Source: Dendrobium chrysotoxum (Eukaryota > Streptophyta > Magnoliopsida > Asparagales > Orchidaceae). From it: a DNA stretch of 64,000 bases. Shown here piece after piece: positions 1-13,132 of this stretch (the first letter of the stretch is position 1; each line of letters opens with the position of its first letter). The notes beneath the pieces are model-generated. The model was not told where the DNA came from and made no database searches. It saw only the letters and a list, made by a program, of their open reading frames with translations. Where the stretch lies: the NCBI GenBank assembly GCA_019925795.1, contig CM034309.1, forward strand, positions 16,362,729 to 16,426,728, in the 5' to 3' direction. Made by a program: the position numbers and the translations under genes.

Positions 1-935
1 GTTAAAGTATCATACATTCCTCTATAATTCACACAATTTTGTGCATCACCTTTATTCTTGAAAATAGGAATCAACACACTCATTCTCTAATTACCTGGCA
101 TTTTTTTAATCTTCAAAATAATATTATAAAATTTAGTGAGCCAAAAAATTTCTTCATCTCCAAAGCATTTCCACGCCTCTATTGGAATGTCCCCATCACG
201 TCCAACAACTTTTCCACATTTTATTTTCTTTAAAATCTCTCTAACTTCGGTTTTACTAATACACCGATAAAAATGAAAATCTCTATTTTCATTTAGAGTG
301 CTAATGTCATTAAATTCAATCATATTCTCACAATCTTCATTGAAAAGCTTAGAAAAATATCTCATCCACCTTTATTGAATATCCTCTTCTAATAAAAGCA
401 CTTTTTGATCTTCATTCTTAATGCACTTTACTTGAACTAAATCCTTACTAGTCCTATCTTTTTGTTTGACTAACTTAGACATGTATCTTTGACTCTCCTT
501 AGCATCTAATCTATTATATAAATCATTAAAATCTAAAATCTTTGCATTGTATATTGCTTTCTTAGACTCCTTACGGGCCACTTTATATCTTTCCCAGTTT
601 TCATAGTTTTTACATCTAAACCAATTTTTATAACAAAGCTTTTTATTTTTTATCTTTTCTTGCACATTTTGATTCCACAACAAACTATTTTACTATTAGG
701 ATCTTTTCCTTTTAATACTCCAGACATATCCTTTGTAATATTCTTAATATCACTAGCTACTTTTTCCAACATAACATTAATTTTCTCATGCACAAACAAA
801 ATCTTAAGATCTCGAATCTTACTCTCAAAAATATTTTTATTAGTGTTCTTTAAATGCCCCCATCTAATCCTAAAATAACGTTTTATTTTATTTTTCATAT
901 TCTTCCCCTTCATCTTAAAGTCCAAAACAAATATA
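1..935 (-). mobile_element. RTE-type LINE fragment, copy 1 (reverse transcriptase N-terminal part)
   Basis: Read on the minus strand, three broken frames (940-650, 683-372, 365-87) encode the linker between endonuclease and reverse transcriptase and the start of the RT of a plant RTE-type non-LTR retrotransposon. Recognisable pieces are the IRWGHLK segment, a lysine-rich linker, and the RT entry motif with GRDG followed by IPIEAWKCFGDE. The same order is seen in the fuller copies at 21316-24328 and 28577-30760, to which this DNA aligns by eye. A stop separates the linker from the RT part and no endonuclease or (TTG)n tail is present, so it is truncated on the right and runs off the window on the left. 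It is not functional as seen. The right edge, near 935, is approximate. Confidence 0.85.
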
Positions 936-3900
936 GTCAAAGATATATGAAATTAATCTCTACAAGCCACTAACCTCCATAAAAGCGCCACAGCTTTGAT
1001 CTCTTCATCAAAGCTAACTAGGCAGCTTACAGGAATCACATGCCTCTTTTCCCTCTTCAAGAATTTGGGGAAGAACAAATGGGCCTATAGACTAAAGCAC
1101 CTACGAGAGTATGTCCTACATTGGCCTAATCTTTAGTAACTCAAGTCTAGCTTGCAACCAATCTGTCAGATAGACTTTGTCGTATCTGAGGAATACAAAC
1201 AAAATAAATGGCATTTCAAATCCAAAACATCCAATATGTCCCAAAAATTCATATATATAATGTTTTGTAACCTAAGCCTAATGAGGAGACTCCAACTATA
1301 ACCAATTCAAAGGGCTTTAATGACGCCCCATTGATCTTGTGTAGCCTCTTGAAGTTGATCAATCTTCCTCTATCCAAGATTCCATATTCAAAAAATACAA
1401 CATAGCATTAGACATTATTTTGCTCTCCATCTCATTCCACCACCTCTTGTTTTGGATTTGAAACATTTATATCTAATTTTTCATTGAATAGTTGAAGCTA
1501 CAATGTTATGCAAACATTATAAAAACCATCAGCACTTTTTTTTCACCTTGCAGCACATTTTTCATGTACAAATATTCTTTTATAATTCTTGTCTCTATCC
1601 CTCATAGCATGTCAATGCTACCATAGGTTATTATGACAAGATATTTATGATTGCTTCAAGTTTTATTATCTTTCATACATGGAAGTTGCACATGAGAACT
1701 TTATGACCGTATTTTTTTATTAAGTGGGTAGATTGATTCGGACAGAGCCCGGATGATTTGACATTGTAAACCTTCTTAAAAAGATAAACTATTTATTTGT
1801 TTTGATTGTTTGAAAATTTTCTTCAGCTGGAAATAAGTTAATTTTCATCATGAATATGGTAGTCTAGCCGGGCTCTCTTCCTTGGTGTAATTCAGAGAAT
1901 CCTAGGTGTTGTTTCAAGGGGAAACTTAACTGAAACAATTCCAAGAAATAAAACCATTCCTAGACTAGATTATATTTTCCCTGTCCTCCTAGTTGACAGA
2001 CTTGGGAAGAGGAAGAGGGATACAGAACTAGATCCAGTACGTCATTGTCCCATGTCCTCCGCATCAGGCATAAAAGGACTAAACATAAATATCCTGTCCA
2101 GAAGAAGCTAATAAGGACTGTTCATCGTACTATATATCAGAAACAATTAAACAAACAACATAAAGAGATTAAATGCCTAAGTGGAGATTACAATAAAGGG
2201 AATGGCAAAGAATAGCATAAAATAACAAAATATTGGTAAATGTTCTTTCATATGCATTGCATTTTAAAAAGTAACAATTTCTTATATGCCCAAGAGATGG
2301 GCTTTAAATATAACACTCACAACAAATAGGAAATTAAGCTGCCACACGTATCCAAACCAATAAAACAAGACGAATAGCATAATAATATTTCCAAACATTG
2401 CTAAACAAAATATTCATTAAAGATCAAAACAGCGCAGGAAGTATGTAAAAACTGATGGTTCACATTTGACATACATTTCTCCAAGCACGTCAAATCTGAA
2501 ATGAGTTAACTGGAAACTATAAAACCCGGTATTAAAAATAAAAACCATCATAGAAAAAGTTTTGCAAATTAAAGACAGAAGGAGCTCGTAGAAATTTTGA
2601 TATGAATGATTAAAATAATGAATGAAGTTTATTGGAACCATTTCACACATCAAAGGAATTGTCAACACAAGAAATATCAAGAAAGTTTCAACAAGTCAAG
2701 GAACCTACTTTAGTTCAGATACAATTAGAAGCAGTAAATGAAATTTAAAGCTGCTAGATAGTTATGTGCTACCTAGATGGGCCTTTGGACAGTTTGCTTT
2801 TGTTAAAAAAAAAAAGGTTTAATTCAGATAACATAAAAAAGATCAACGAAGGTAAAGAAAAAGTATTGAAGCTAGGAATAGACTAAACAACCCAACAGAA
2901 GACAAAATTATTCAATTAACTAAAATCAACCGCAATTGCTATACGTCCTAGTAGCAATATATTGACACATTCAAAACAACATAAATTGCTGATAAAAATA
3001 AAGAATTCATGCATGCAGGCAAACACCACACAAAAGAATTTGAGTAAATGGAGACAAATCTACAATTAATTTGATATCTCAACGCACACTGTTAAGACCA
3101 CAAAAATACCTTCCATAAGAGAAATAATCTGTGAAGGGAGCACATTTTTGGCAGATGGTACAAAATGAGCATCTCAAATGATAACCTCATTGCACGGTCA
3201 GATACTAACCTCAAGCTTGTACCAAGACCACTAAGAAGGAATGGTCTGCTATCATTTTGTAAATTTGGTTATAGAGTTAAAGTAAACACCACAGGACATG
3301 CCACCAGAAAGGACCCTACCAACATTCAAGATCAGCTAGCAGGTATCATTTCTGAAATAAGCAGCAATTTCATCAATGTTGCACTACACCTTGAATTCTG
3401 CTATAAAAAGTCCTCTCTTTGTCACGATCCTGAATGTGAATTATGACACACCCAACAAAAATACCCTATTTGAAAGAGATTCCAACATGATTGTCAGATA
3501 AGTTTTCATCTAAGGATACCAACATATCATGCCTTGAACAAACAAAACTAATGACTGGGAAAATAAATAAGATGCTTAGAATATCTCAAAACAATAGTGA
3601 AGATTCTTCCAAGCTGATTTTGGAATATTGCATCACAAAGTACCTTTTTCACAGAATGCATGAAAACACAAATATACCTCGAGCATAAGTTTTAGAAATT
3701 AGTGAACAATCTATCATACAATTTACGTATAAGGAATGAAAATGAATAGTGTGATATAAATTAATAAAGATCGCCCTATGAAACACCTAACGATTGGAAA
3801 ATCAATATTATAGGGATTCTGAGTAATATAAAAGGTTCAACAAATGTTTCTATTATTGTTCTTCCACATAAGCCACCAACCAACCTATTTGTTCCCCTAA

Positions 3901-6346
3901 TAGGTCTTAAAACACAATAAATAATGTGGACTATTAGATTCCATGTCCCAAAAGTTCTATTACGTATCATTGTCCGACCACAACAAGTTGATTTTGCAGA
4001 AAATGATGTCATCAAACTAAGAAATTCATGTGTACTAGGAATGCAGGTAGTCACATTGGTTACAAATATTAAGTGAATTTATTCTCTACAGAAACAACAG
4101 TCTGAAAAGACATCACGGTGATTGCTATCAACATTATGTGTAGTCAAACTACGTGGAATTTAAAAGAATAAATGACAATGAAAATAGAATACATGTGCTG
4201 GTGAACTATGGATTCAAATTGGGAACAAGCAAGAAAAAATCATCATAAACAAACAAACATTGGCCCCTAACAGTTTAGGGACAACAGCATTCATGGTGGA
4301 AATTAATAAAAAGAATTCAGATGTAAATATCTATTTTGTTTATCATGATAGAATTCTGAAGAAGGTAGGATTAGAGAAATAGTTAGATTGCCTTCATTAT
4401 GAACTAAAGGTCACAAATTAAAATCATGGATATATCCTTATAATGCAGGTGAGAATGCATATATCAACTTCTCCCAAGACCACAATCTGCAGGAGTCTCT
4501 CACTGCTATCCCTTTGTTATAAAATTGATTTCAGAAATTCAATATTAACATTATAATAGACAACCATAGTATCACTGAATTCTTTGCATCGCTACCAACA
4601 AATAAGATTTAATAAATTCATATGAAATGTTGTATGCAATGAGATAAATGCAGATGTGATCATATTCATTTTGCAATGGATGCTATAGAGATGTGAGCAA
4701 TTTAACGTTGTTATTTTTATAATACCAGAATGGAAGTATGTATGATGGAGAGCGAGCCTGCTCATATGAAAAGCATTTCATCATGACACAACATATAATC
4801 CACCATTAGTGGCTAGAAACGTTAATTTACTGATTTAGAGACAATTAGAATATTGCAATATTGCATGCTGGCATTGCTCATAGATGACATTAGTCACTCA
4901 TCAGGCAATGTCCAGTATGAACTTAGTTTAATATGATGTATAGAAAAATGAAGATTACATACATAACACAAAATTCTTATGTTTGAATACATCTAAAACC
5001 TAGACTTTTATATTTACTTATACGCCACTTTAATGTCTAAATCACATTAAAGCAGATACATGAAAAGGTGTATTTTATTTTAAATAAGTTAACATTAATA
5101 ATATTTAATGTGATTAAAAAATTTATAATATCACACAAATATATATAAAGTTTTAGGTGCAAGATATGTAAATATATAAGGATTTTGTGGTATGTATGTA
5201 AATCTCAGAGAAAAAACAGTGGTTCCATACAAATGAACAAAATGAAATCTGTACATTATGTCCATATGATCAAGTGATCATATCTATTAAGATTACAATG
5301 TTTCCTTGTAACAAACTAGGCTTCATTGCAGAACACAAGATTCTTTCACTCTTAAAGACCACAGATAGAAACAAAAACTTCTATATCCATAGAAGACAGT
5401 AAACATGAAGCTTAACTAACACATTCGCCAAATTAGCTTCTAAGAAATTTAGACTGAGTAAAGTAAAGCTTCCTAGGTTCCAGCATATTAAACTCTAAGA
5501 GAATGCTAGTTAATATCTTTCTTTTTAAATGTACTATAGCATTACTGTGAAGTTCTCCTGCGAGTCTTTGTTTCCTCCTTCCTGCGAGTCTTTGTTTCCT
5601 CCTTCAGGACTCTTCCTAATGTATAGCAACCATTAACTTCAAAGCCAATGCTTGAAATGGATAAAGAAAGCATGCATGCTTACGAGTGTAAAGCACATCT
5701 TAGGAAAATGACTTAACAATTTTTTTCTGGAAGAGATTGATGAGGCTTTCCTCCGCAAGCCATCATCACAACCCATCATCACAACCATGATTGAATGAAT
5801 GTGTTAAATTTCATAAATTTAATACAATTTATGTTACTGAGTTAACTAAAGATAACGAGAACTGTAACTAATATAAAATTTCCATGTACTTGAAAAAAGT
5901 GAAAGAATTTAAACTTCATTAGAATAAAGGGTCAAAGGGAGATGAGGTCTAATGAAAACAAGCATGGTCTTCAATTTTAATTAACTGGCATATTTAGCTT
6001 TAGATAACAGAGTAGAGGATATGTGGAAAAGTGACGCTGTGAATCACTTCTATTTAACATTTTGACATGATTCAGAAACCGCAAGTCAACTAGAAAATTG
6101 CTTGGAAAATGGGAATAGCTCAATATGAGGGGTAAGCCTGGAAAAGACCAGATGCACTCATGTCTAGTATAAAAGTGATCAATAAAACTGAATTTTGCCT
6201 AGATGCTATTCAAGAACTTCCTGGCACAATATTATCACTCGATCATATTAGAAAAACAGAAAACATCACACAAATTAATTGGTTATGGAAACCATCAAAC
6301 AAAAAACAAAAGAGTAATGCGAGGCTAGTCAAGGATGGAATCTTAC
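936..6346. other. AT-rich DNA without a recognisable gene; may hold introns of the U2AF-like gene
   Basis: No open frame here matches a protein family I recognise. The longest (3165-3446 plus, 4054-3776 minus, 2680-2417 minus) have no domain signature. The adjacent minus-strand gene has a good splice donor at 6346, so its downstream exons should lie in this direction. I looked for the RRM and C-terminal homology exons expected of the family and did not find them, so they are either beyond position 1 or lost. Visible simple features are an A run near 2808 and a 24-bp tandem duplication at 5556-5603. Confidence 0.5.
5556..5603. repeat. 24-bp perfect tandem duplication
   Basis: Two adjacent identical 24-base units at 5556-5579 and 5580-5603, each containing GCGAGTCTTTGTTTCC. 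Nothing nearby explains it. It is probably a replication-slippage duplication in non-coding or intronic DNA. Confidence 0.9.
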
Positions 6347-7909
6347 TGCTGCTTCAACAAAATCTTTAGGACGTCTCATCTTGAGAACTGATCCAGCAAA
6401 GGAGTTACCATCAAAAGAAAGAGCAGCAGTAGCATCCTCTGGTGTCAGAAATTCAACAAGAGCCTGAGCTTTATCTTTATTTATCTGCATAAAATACAAT
6501 AAAATAAGCACTCATTAGAATCCCACAACAGGAAGCAACATATCAATTCCAAACATGGTAAGCTTGATACATACAATACAACTAATGCAAGGTCTGGTTG
6601 TTCGTATATGATTGGCACCAGATGAGACCAAATATTCATTGAGGCAATCAATCAAAGATTTTTCTGATGCCAATGAAGGTAAGTTTTCAATATAAAGCCT
6701 CCTTAAAGGACGGGTTGCTTGGGTGAGTTGAACTGACTCGATTGAAGAATTAATCGCCACAGACCCAGAGTCAATTGAAGTTGCAGGGTGTGTTTTTGTT
6801 GTTGCTGGTGTAACGGCAATAGATGATACAGCTTCAACAACTTTAGTAGCAATCAGAGGGACACTTGCAAAAATGGATCCAGAATTGGCAATGCTGGTTC
6901 CTGAGGGAAGCTGATCCCATGTAGCAATTTTTCTCTCTGGAGAGCGAATTGTTGGGGATGGGGTCTTAACAGCTGCTTCAGTTTTTCTCTTCCTCGGGGA
7001 GTAGCCGCCAAGTCCACTTCTATGTTTGCGGTGATGTCCACCAGAATAGCCACCATTACCTGAAGTTTTGTATCTATCACCATCTGAATGTTTCTTCTTT
7101 GAATTGTCTTTATGGGACTCTCCGTGGTCCTTTCCATCGTAAGAATGCTTTTGTGACAAAGGTGACATAGAACCGGACCTTCTTTCTTCTCGATAATACT
7201 CCAAGCTCCTAGATCTTCTCCTTCTCAATCTAGGATCTTCATAGGAAGGTTCAAGATGGTACTTTTTATGACCTTTCCATTCTGCATACTTCAGATCCTG
7301 CAATTTGATAGACTCATGTTTCTTATATTTCTTGGAATCATTTTTTGATCTACCCTTATCATCATAATGATAATCGCCTTTTCTATCCCTCTTAGATGTC
7401 CTATAATGCTCATCATACTTATCATTCTCATCGAAATCTTTGACTCTTTTCTTTCTTGATGCCTTCTCAGATTCAGTAGCAAGTAACTTAGCATTTTTAC
7501 TTGAATGTCGGCTATACTTTTCTTCAGTGCTTTCTTGGTTTCTACTGATTTTACCATGGATGGATTTCACCTTCGCATCGGTTTCTAAATCTCGTGAACT
7601 TGTATGTTTCCTTTCTATGGCATCTCTCTCCCTCTTAGAAGTTGATTCTTTCTTTTTGGATCGGTCTTTCATAAAATCTTTTGAAGGACTCCTAATTTGG
7701 AGATGGACATCATGGCTTGAGTGATCCCGAGTATCATGAGCATTTTCAAAAGACTCATGTATTTTAATGTCTGTTTCATTAGCATTTGAGTTTTGTTTCT
7801 TCTTTCTCCTTGACATAATTTCCTCAAAACTAAAAGCCCTTGTCCGTGCTGAGGTACCTTCATTAGGATTTCTCCTAGATACATCTTTACTCACGTCCGT
7901 TCTTCCCAT
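6347..7909 (-). CDS. U2AF large-subunit-like splicing factor, first two coding exons (incomplete)
   Basis: Exon 1 codes from the ATG at 7909 to 6575. It is followed by a 90-bp intron (donor GTATGT at 6574, acceptor ATGCAG ending 6485) and exon 2 at 6484-6347, in phase, ending at a GTAAGA donor. The two exons give 491 codons. Residues 1-300 are charged and RS/DRK-like, with the clusters RRRRSRSLEYYREERRSGS and SPRKRK. A tryptophan motif KIATWDQLP lies near residue 325. From about residue 400 an RNA-recognition motif begins (RRLYIENLP as RNP2-like strand, CISCI joined to INKDKAQALVEF, then MRRPKDF). This pattern matches plant U2AF65-like proteins, which help recognise the 3' splice site in nuclear pre-mRNA. 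I chose the ATG at 7909 because an acceptor AG lies at 7915-7914, just upstream; the in-frame ATG at 7924 lies inside that intron. The later RRM domains are not visible, so the gene continues or is broken. Confidence 0.85.
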
Positions 7910-7913
7910 CTTG

Positions 7914-9440
7914 CTGGTATGCAAAACCCATACACAAAAATCTCAAAATGAAACCATCAACTAGAAAAACGAATACAAAGCATGGATAACTTCTCAAACT
8001 GCTAAAAAGGATATATAATAATACCAATTTTAACAACTACCCAATAAAATTCTGAGTAGATGTAGAAATTCTCTTGAAGACCTGCAAGATTGAAGATAAA
8101 GTTACTAGAAGAACACAGATAACTATTGTAGAGAAACAACATGCTCCAACAAGGTTGTAAGGACAAATTGAGAACAAAAGTATGTAAATAACACACTTAC
8201 AAAAGTCAATCATGCTTAAATATTACCACATCAAAATATCAAATAGATTATCAAGGCTAGAGCTAAACACTAGAATTAAGAGAGCAAAAAACAAACGCCC
8301 TTAACATGAAGCCCTCGGTGAATAACATCATAAATTAAAATTTGGTTGACTTGAGAACAGTACATATATAGCATTCTTACCAAGCAAGTTGAATTAAATA
8401 AGCCACCTATAGGAGTATCCATCAACACATTCCAAGCTTGCAGGAGAACAAAAGGGGCTACGGATACCAATAAAGGCAATTAGAAATATTAACTGAACTT
8501 AAGTAAGAAAAACTCGCTGAAAAAACAATAATGAGCTCCAAAAGAGAATTTTTTTTCTATAGGAGAGCTAAATGAGTTCTACGGAACTGCAGTCTATCGC
8601 ATAACACTTATGTTAGGTTTATGATTTTGAGAACCATGTTGAGCATCTAGCTAAAACACTCGGATATTCTAGTGAGCGACATCAGATATTGCGAGAGGCG
8701 TAGGCAGCTGTATAATTTAATACACTTTTTTTTTTTTTTTTTTGCAGCATATGTTATGTATCTTATGCTTTCTGTTAATACATAGGCAAAGGCATTTCTC
8801 TCATTTCACAAAATCATAATAGAAATATATAATTTTCAAGATTTGTAGCAAGCTTCCCAATGGTTCCATCTAAATAAAGCACAACGAATTGCCTTAAATT
8901 TGATCACTTTCTCCACAAACGAACACAGTTTTCATCTTCAACCTCTTACCATAAAATCTGATAAACACAACTGCAACTTCCACGCCACCAACGCACAACA
9001 AGAAAACCGTATAGGAAAATGGTAAAAAGAAAAGAAAAAAAACCGTAATGGCACAGTCAAACTACGCCTCCCTTAATACAATAATGATGATATTGAACCC
9101 TAACTCATTCTGATTCCGACAAAAAATGGCAATAGAAGCTTAAAACTATTTGGTATTTCCCCTCGTCCATCCATTCTGTGGTTCGGAATCGAAAATCAAC
9201 GCCATTAATGCACGCAACATCCAGGTAGAGAGAGTACCTTGCAGGTTTAAGGTAATTGAGAGTCTCCAGATGCTTGAGGCTCGGGAGACAAAAAAGTGCC
9301 CTTTGTCGGACTTCAGACAACCTCAGAGATAAGCTACAGCTAGTGACAGTGGTTATCAAGGAGGATTCGAGGTCGGGGCAGGGAGGCGGTGGCGGTATGG
9401 GGTAGTCGTTGATGAGCGCCTAGGGATGGTTCATTTTCTG
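7914..9440 (-). other. Probable 5' leader and first intron(s) of the U2AF-like gene
   Basis: The acceptor CCAG at 7917-7914 immediately precedes the coding exon. A GC-richer block around 9440-9241 ends in TGCAAG followed by GTACTC, a plausible donor, and looks like a non-coding first exon. Another acceptor-like CTTGCAG lies near 8083-8077, so a small middle leader exon is possible. A leader intron of this kind is common in plant splicing-factor genes. A 17-base T run lies near 8729-8745. The transcription start and promoter were not resolved, though the strand and splice logic fit the downstream gene. Confidence 0.45.
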
Positions 9441-11440
9441 GTTTGCCCCCGTGGTTTTCCTTTATTTAAAAAAAAGAACAAAAAAGTCTCTCATTTATGC
9501 ATTTCACTAAATAAACCCAAATTTTAAGAAGATCATCAATTAAAAGAAATAAGCAGACATATTTTAATTAAAAAAATTAAGTAGGAATTTAAATGTCAAA
9601 ATAATTGGCCATTTTTCATTTTCCATAAAAATATAGAAAAAATTAGAATATAATTTTTCGAGTTTATTTCATAAATTTTTTTATTAATGCTTTTTTGTAA
9701 TATTTTTAATTTTCTCTTAATATTTGTTGATATTTTTTATATTTATGTTGAACATTTTTTTGTTCATATTAATTTTCCAATGTAAATATTTTTCTAAATT
9801 TATGTTAAAAATTTTATAAAGTTGCTCTATATATATATATATATATATATATCTTATGTGAATTTTATGCTTTTTTTTGTTAATTTTATGTTTACAAAAT
9901 AAATTCATTTATTTAAATTTTTTTAAGTTTGTTATCATTTATTGAGTTATTTGTAAATTTATTATATTGACTATATTGTTTTAAAAATCATCCTATCTTC
10001 TAGGAATGACAAATCATGGTTATAAGAAAGTTGGCTATTATCATGGCATATGAATTAGATTCTTACTATTTCTATCTCTTTGCTTGACTATTATACATAC
10101 ATTTTTTGCACTCCTTAGTGTTTAATCTATTAAATAAATCATTAAAACCTAAATTTGCATTGCATATTGCTTTCTTATACTCCTTATGAGCCCTTTTATA
10201 TCTTTCCTAATTTTCTGAGTTTTTACATCTAAAATTATTTTTATAATAAAATTTTTTATTTTTTATATTTTCTTGCACATTTTGATTCTACTACCAACTA
10301 TTTTTACTATTATGAGCTTTTCTTTTTAATACTCGAAGCACATATTTTACAATATTATTAATATCACTAACTACTTTTTCTCACATAACATCAATAATAT
10401 TTTGAATATTATATAATTAAAATTTAGTTAAGTATAATTTATTTAGTTGCTTATTTAATAATAATATATTATATATATTTATTAACTCTTGGGTACTTTC
10501 CCAACCCTCATTTCTTATTTTTGATAATTCTACTTCTCACTCCACCTTGTCAAGTTCTACCACTTCTAGTTTTTTTAGCCACTAAGGTCACTTGCTTAAG
10601 CAAGAACAAACTAAAATCACGACTCACATTAGCACACACTTGTAGGAGGCAAGAACATTTTCTATTATTCCCATTCTTGGCCCATCTATTAACACACTAG
10701 TGAGTGATCTATCAAGTTTTAGCCCTAAAGGGAAAAGGATAAAAAGAGGTTGAGACCTAAAAGGACTTCAAATCTTATAACTCTTGCTACTCTCATTTTG
10801 ATTTTATTATAATATACCTTAAATTATATACTTTCTTCTTCCTAAAATTGAAGCCATATTTATTTCAAAAACTTAGTCTTTATTTCAAAATAAATAGTTA
10901 TTATTTTTCATTTTATTTTATAGTGCATAATAAGATATTTCTTTATATACATTTTAAGGGAAAATTCTTTAGTATTAGAAACTAAATTAAAAGAATCACA
11001 ACAAGATTTCAAGAAGGCTTTAATGAATTCTTTTAGAAGAAATATTGGAATCCTTAAAGTATTTATAAATAGTCTCACAATTCTTTTGCAAAAAACTTTA
11101 GGATATAAAGCTTAAATAAGATATATAGAAAGGGAATTAAGAATATTTTTAATAAGAGGAAAACAACACCTCTAAAAAAAAGAAGCTTAAATTCCCAAGA
11201 TGAAATTCTTACTTGAATGTAATTAATAAGATCATTAAAAAGATAATTTCCCCCCTTACCCAAATAATCATCGGCAAAAATTTTTGTCTTGAACTCACTA
11301 ATATTAATAATTTTATTAATCTTCCAATTAGTTAAGGACTTTGAATGAATAAAACAGCTTTTATTATTGTGCTTCGTTCACTCTAATTTTCAAAAGAAAG
11401 AAAAAATATTCTTTTATCTTAAATTGCTCTGGTACAATCT
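9441..11440. other. AT-rich intergenic DNA
   Basis: Strongly AT-rich with no recognisable gene. It contains a (TA)n microsatellite at about 9829-9852 and, at 10064-10400, a short relic of the RTE LINE described separately. The rest shows only short poly-T and poly-A runs. Confidence 0.7.
10064..10400 (-). mobile_element. Short decayed RTE LINE relic
   Basis: The DNA aligns by eye with 450-800 of RTE copy 1 and with the matching part of copies 2 and 3. It shares the blocks around TTGCATTGCATATTGCTTTC and the following run through the 'cacattttgatt' segment. It corresponds to the endonuclease-RT linker on the minus strand. No frame survives. This is an old internal fragment with unclear ends. 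Confidence 0.75.
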
Positions 11441-11607
11441 AAGATTGTTGACCTCTGGATAAAGAGCTAGAAACTGGCTAAAAATAAAAAAAATCCCTTC
11501 ACACCTCTGTTATAGTCTGCAAGCCCATACCTCTGCAAACGGCGCCGATGTCAGCAACCTACTTTCGCGTGCGAAGACTTCGCCTCGATCGCGACCTTTC
11601 TCCGCTC

Positions 11608-11614
11608 TTTAAAA
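11608..11614 (+). promoter_or_regulatory. Possible TATA box of LTR A
   Basis: TTTAAAA lies about 160 bp into the LTR, at a position comparable to the TATAAAA boxes in LTR B (39262-39268) and LTR C (53012-53018, minus). It is followed by GA/CT-rich leader-like sequence. It is a weaker match than in B and C. Confidence 0.4.
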
Positions 11615-11899
11615 CACGAAGAGAGGGAAGCTCTTCGGTTTTGGTCTCCCCACACGCAGAAATCCTGCATCTCCTCCTTTGCTCTCTGTCGCAAACCAAC
11701 GCCAAGCCCCAACCTCCTTTCCATGACCAAATCTCCGTGCAAGCCTTCCCTATACCCGACGTCCCCAATCGACGAAGCCAAGAGCTGCCCCATCCGAACC
11801 TGTAGACACTCAAAGCAACCAATCAAACTCCCAATTCACTTCTCCCTCCCAGTCGATCGCCCCTCTCAGCCCTTGTCCGCCGACTTCATCAATCGGCTG

Positions 11900-11904
<5 letters not shown>

Positions 11905-11974
<70 letters not shown>
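11905..11974 (+). repeat. GA dinucleotide microsatellite in LTR A
   Basis: About 35 uninterrupted GA units. The same microsatellite occupies the equivalent place in LTR B (about 39450-39500) and, as CT on the plus strand, in LTR C (52705-52729), so it belongs to the element family. GA tracts of this kind bind BPC/GAGA factors in plants, but use here is inference. Confidence 0.95.
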
Positions 11975-11977
<3 letters not shown>

Positions 11978-12780
11978 AACTTTCCCCCTACCTCATTCGA
12001 ACTCCAACCAGCCCCCGATCAAACCTCTTTCTCCTCTCCATTTCCTGAAGCCGACCGCCCTAGCCCAGTCAATCCCATCGCCTCCTTCGGCTTCTTCGTG
12101 CTGCTCAACTCCTCTCCTTCGACGACTTTCCCTTCCATTGGATCGGAAGTTATAACATTTTGATCGGAAGTCGCAATAGGAGCTCGCTTGCTCTGAAGGT
12201 AACTTTCAGCCTTCCATGCGCTACTTCGTCCTATTCTCGTAATTCACAAAAATAAAAAATAAAACTAAAAATATATATTTAATTATAATTATTTTAATTA
12301 ATTTTAATGATTATTTTTTTAATTAATTATAATTATTATAATTAATTACAGATAATTTTAATTAAGTTGTTATAATTAATCTAATTAATTGTAATTAACT
12401 TTAATTAAAATTAAATTTAATTAATTATAATTTATAAAATTTAATTATTATTAATTATTAATTAACTATGATTTATTAAAATTAATTAATATCAATAAGT
12501 TATAATTAATTAGAAATTAATTATAACTCATGATTTTAACTATTTTTAATAAATTTTAATTAATTATCTTAATTAATTATAATTAAGTAATTAATTAAAA
12601 ATAATTTATTAATTAATTATAATTAATTAATATTAATTGTAATTAATTCAAAAAAAAAAGAAAGAGAAGAGAGAGAGAGAGCTTCTCTCTTATGTCTCTC
12701 ACTTCGGTCCACCTACGTAAAGGTATAATTCCTAAACCTAGATTCTCATTCTCGACGCTTGTGACGAGCTGGCAAACCCC

Positions 12781-13132
12781 CTACGCGCTCACGTAGCGTA
12801 GTAGGGAGGGAAGCTAGCGCGACGCCTACGACGAGGCCGGCAATCGCCTTAAACCCTGCCCTCGACGCTTGTGACGAACCGGCAAACCCCTTACGCACTC
12901 ACGTAGCGTAGTAGGGCGAAAAACCGGTGCGGCGCCCGCGACGAGATGGGTTATCCCCGGACTGCTCATGTAGCGCGAGGGGGACGAAAATTAAGTACCC
13001 ACATGTGGGGAAATCTCTGTGTTCTTGGCAACAGGTGCCCTAGACCCCTAAGCGCTCATGTAGCGTCTTAGGGATTGAAGAAAAATTGCAACCACGGTGT
13101 CTATGGACATCTACCTGAAGCGCCACGTGGCG
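12781..13132 (+). repeat. Hairpin array in LTR A
   Basis: Five short inverted repeats. The first is at 12781-12801 (CTACGC ... GCGTAG) and the second at 12891-12911. A weak one lies near 12961-12980, another at 13047-13072 (CCTAAGCGCT, loop catgt, AGCGTCTTAGG) and a perfect 12-base palindrome CGCCACGTGGCG at 13121-13132. The first two sit in a 110-bp tandem duplication and are followed by a shared box resembling GCGACGCCTACGACGAG. A separate GGTGTC/GACATC hairpin lies at 13096-13111. Equivalent arrays occupy the same place in LTRs B and C with different arm sequences. Confidence 0.8.

Noticed and set aside
3165..3446. 93-residue plus-strand frame
   Set aside because: No domain, no splice context, AT-rich surroundings; chance frame is the simpler reading.
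3776..4054. 92-residue minus-strand frame considered as a missing exon of the U2AF-like gene
   Set aside because: Does not resemble an RRM and no matching splice sites were found.
11723..12163. 146-residue plus-strand frame with an RERERE tract inside LTR A
   Set aside because: The repeat comes from the GA microsatellite, the frame is not kept in LTRs B or C, and no domain is visible.
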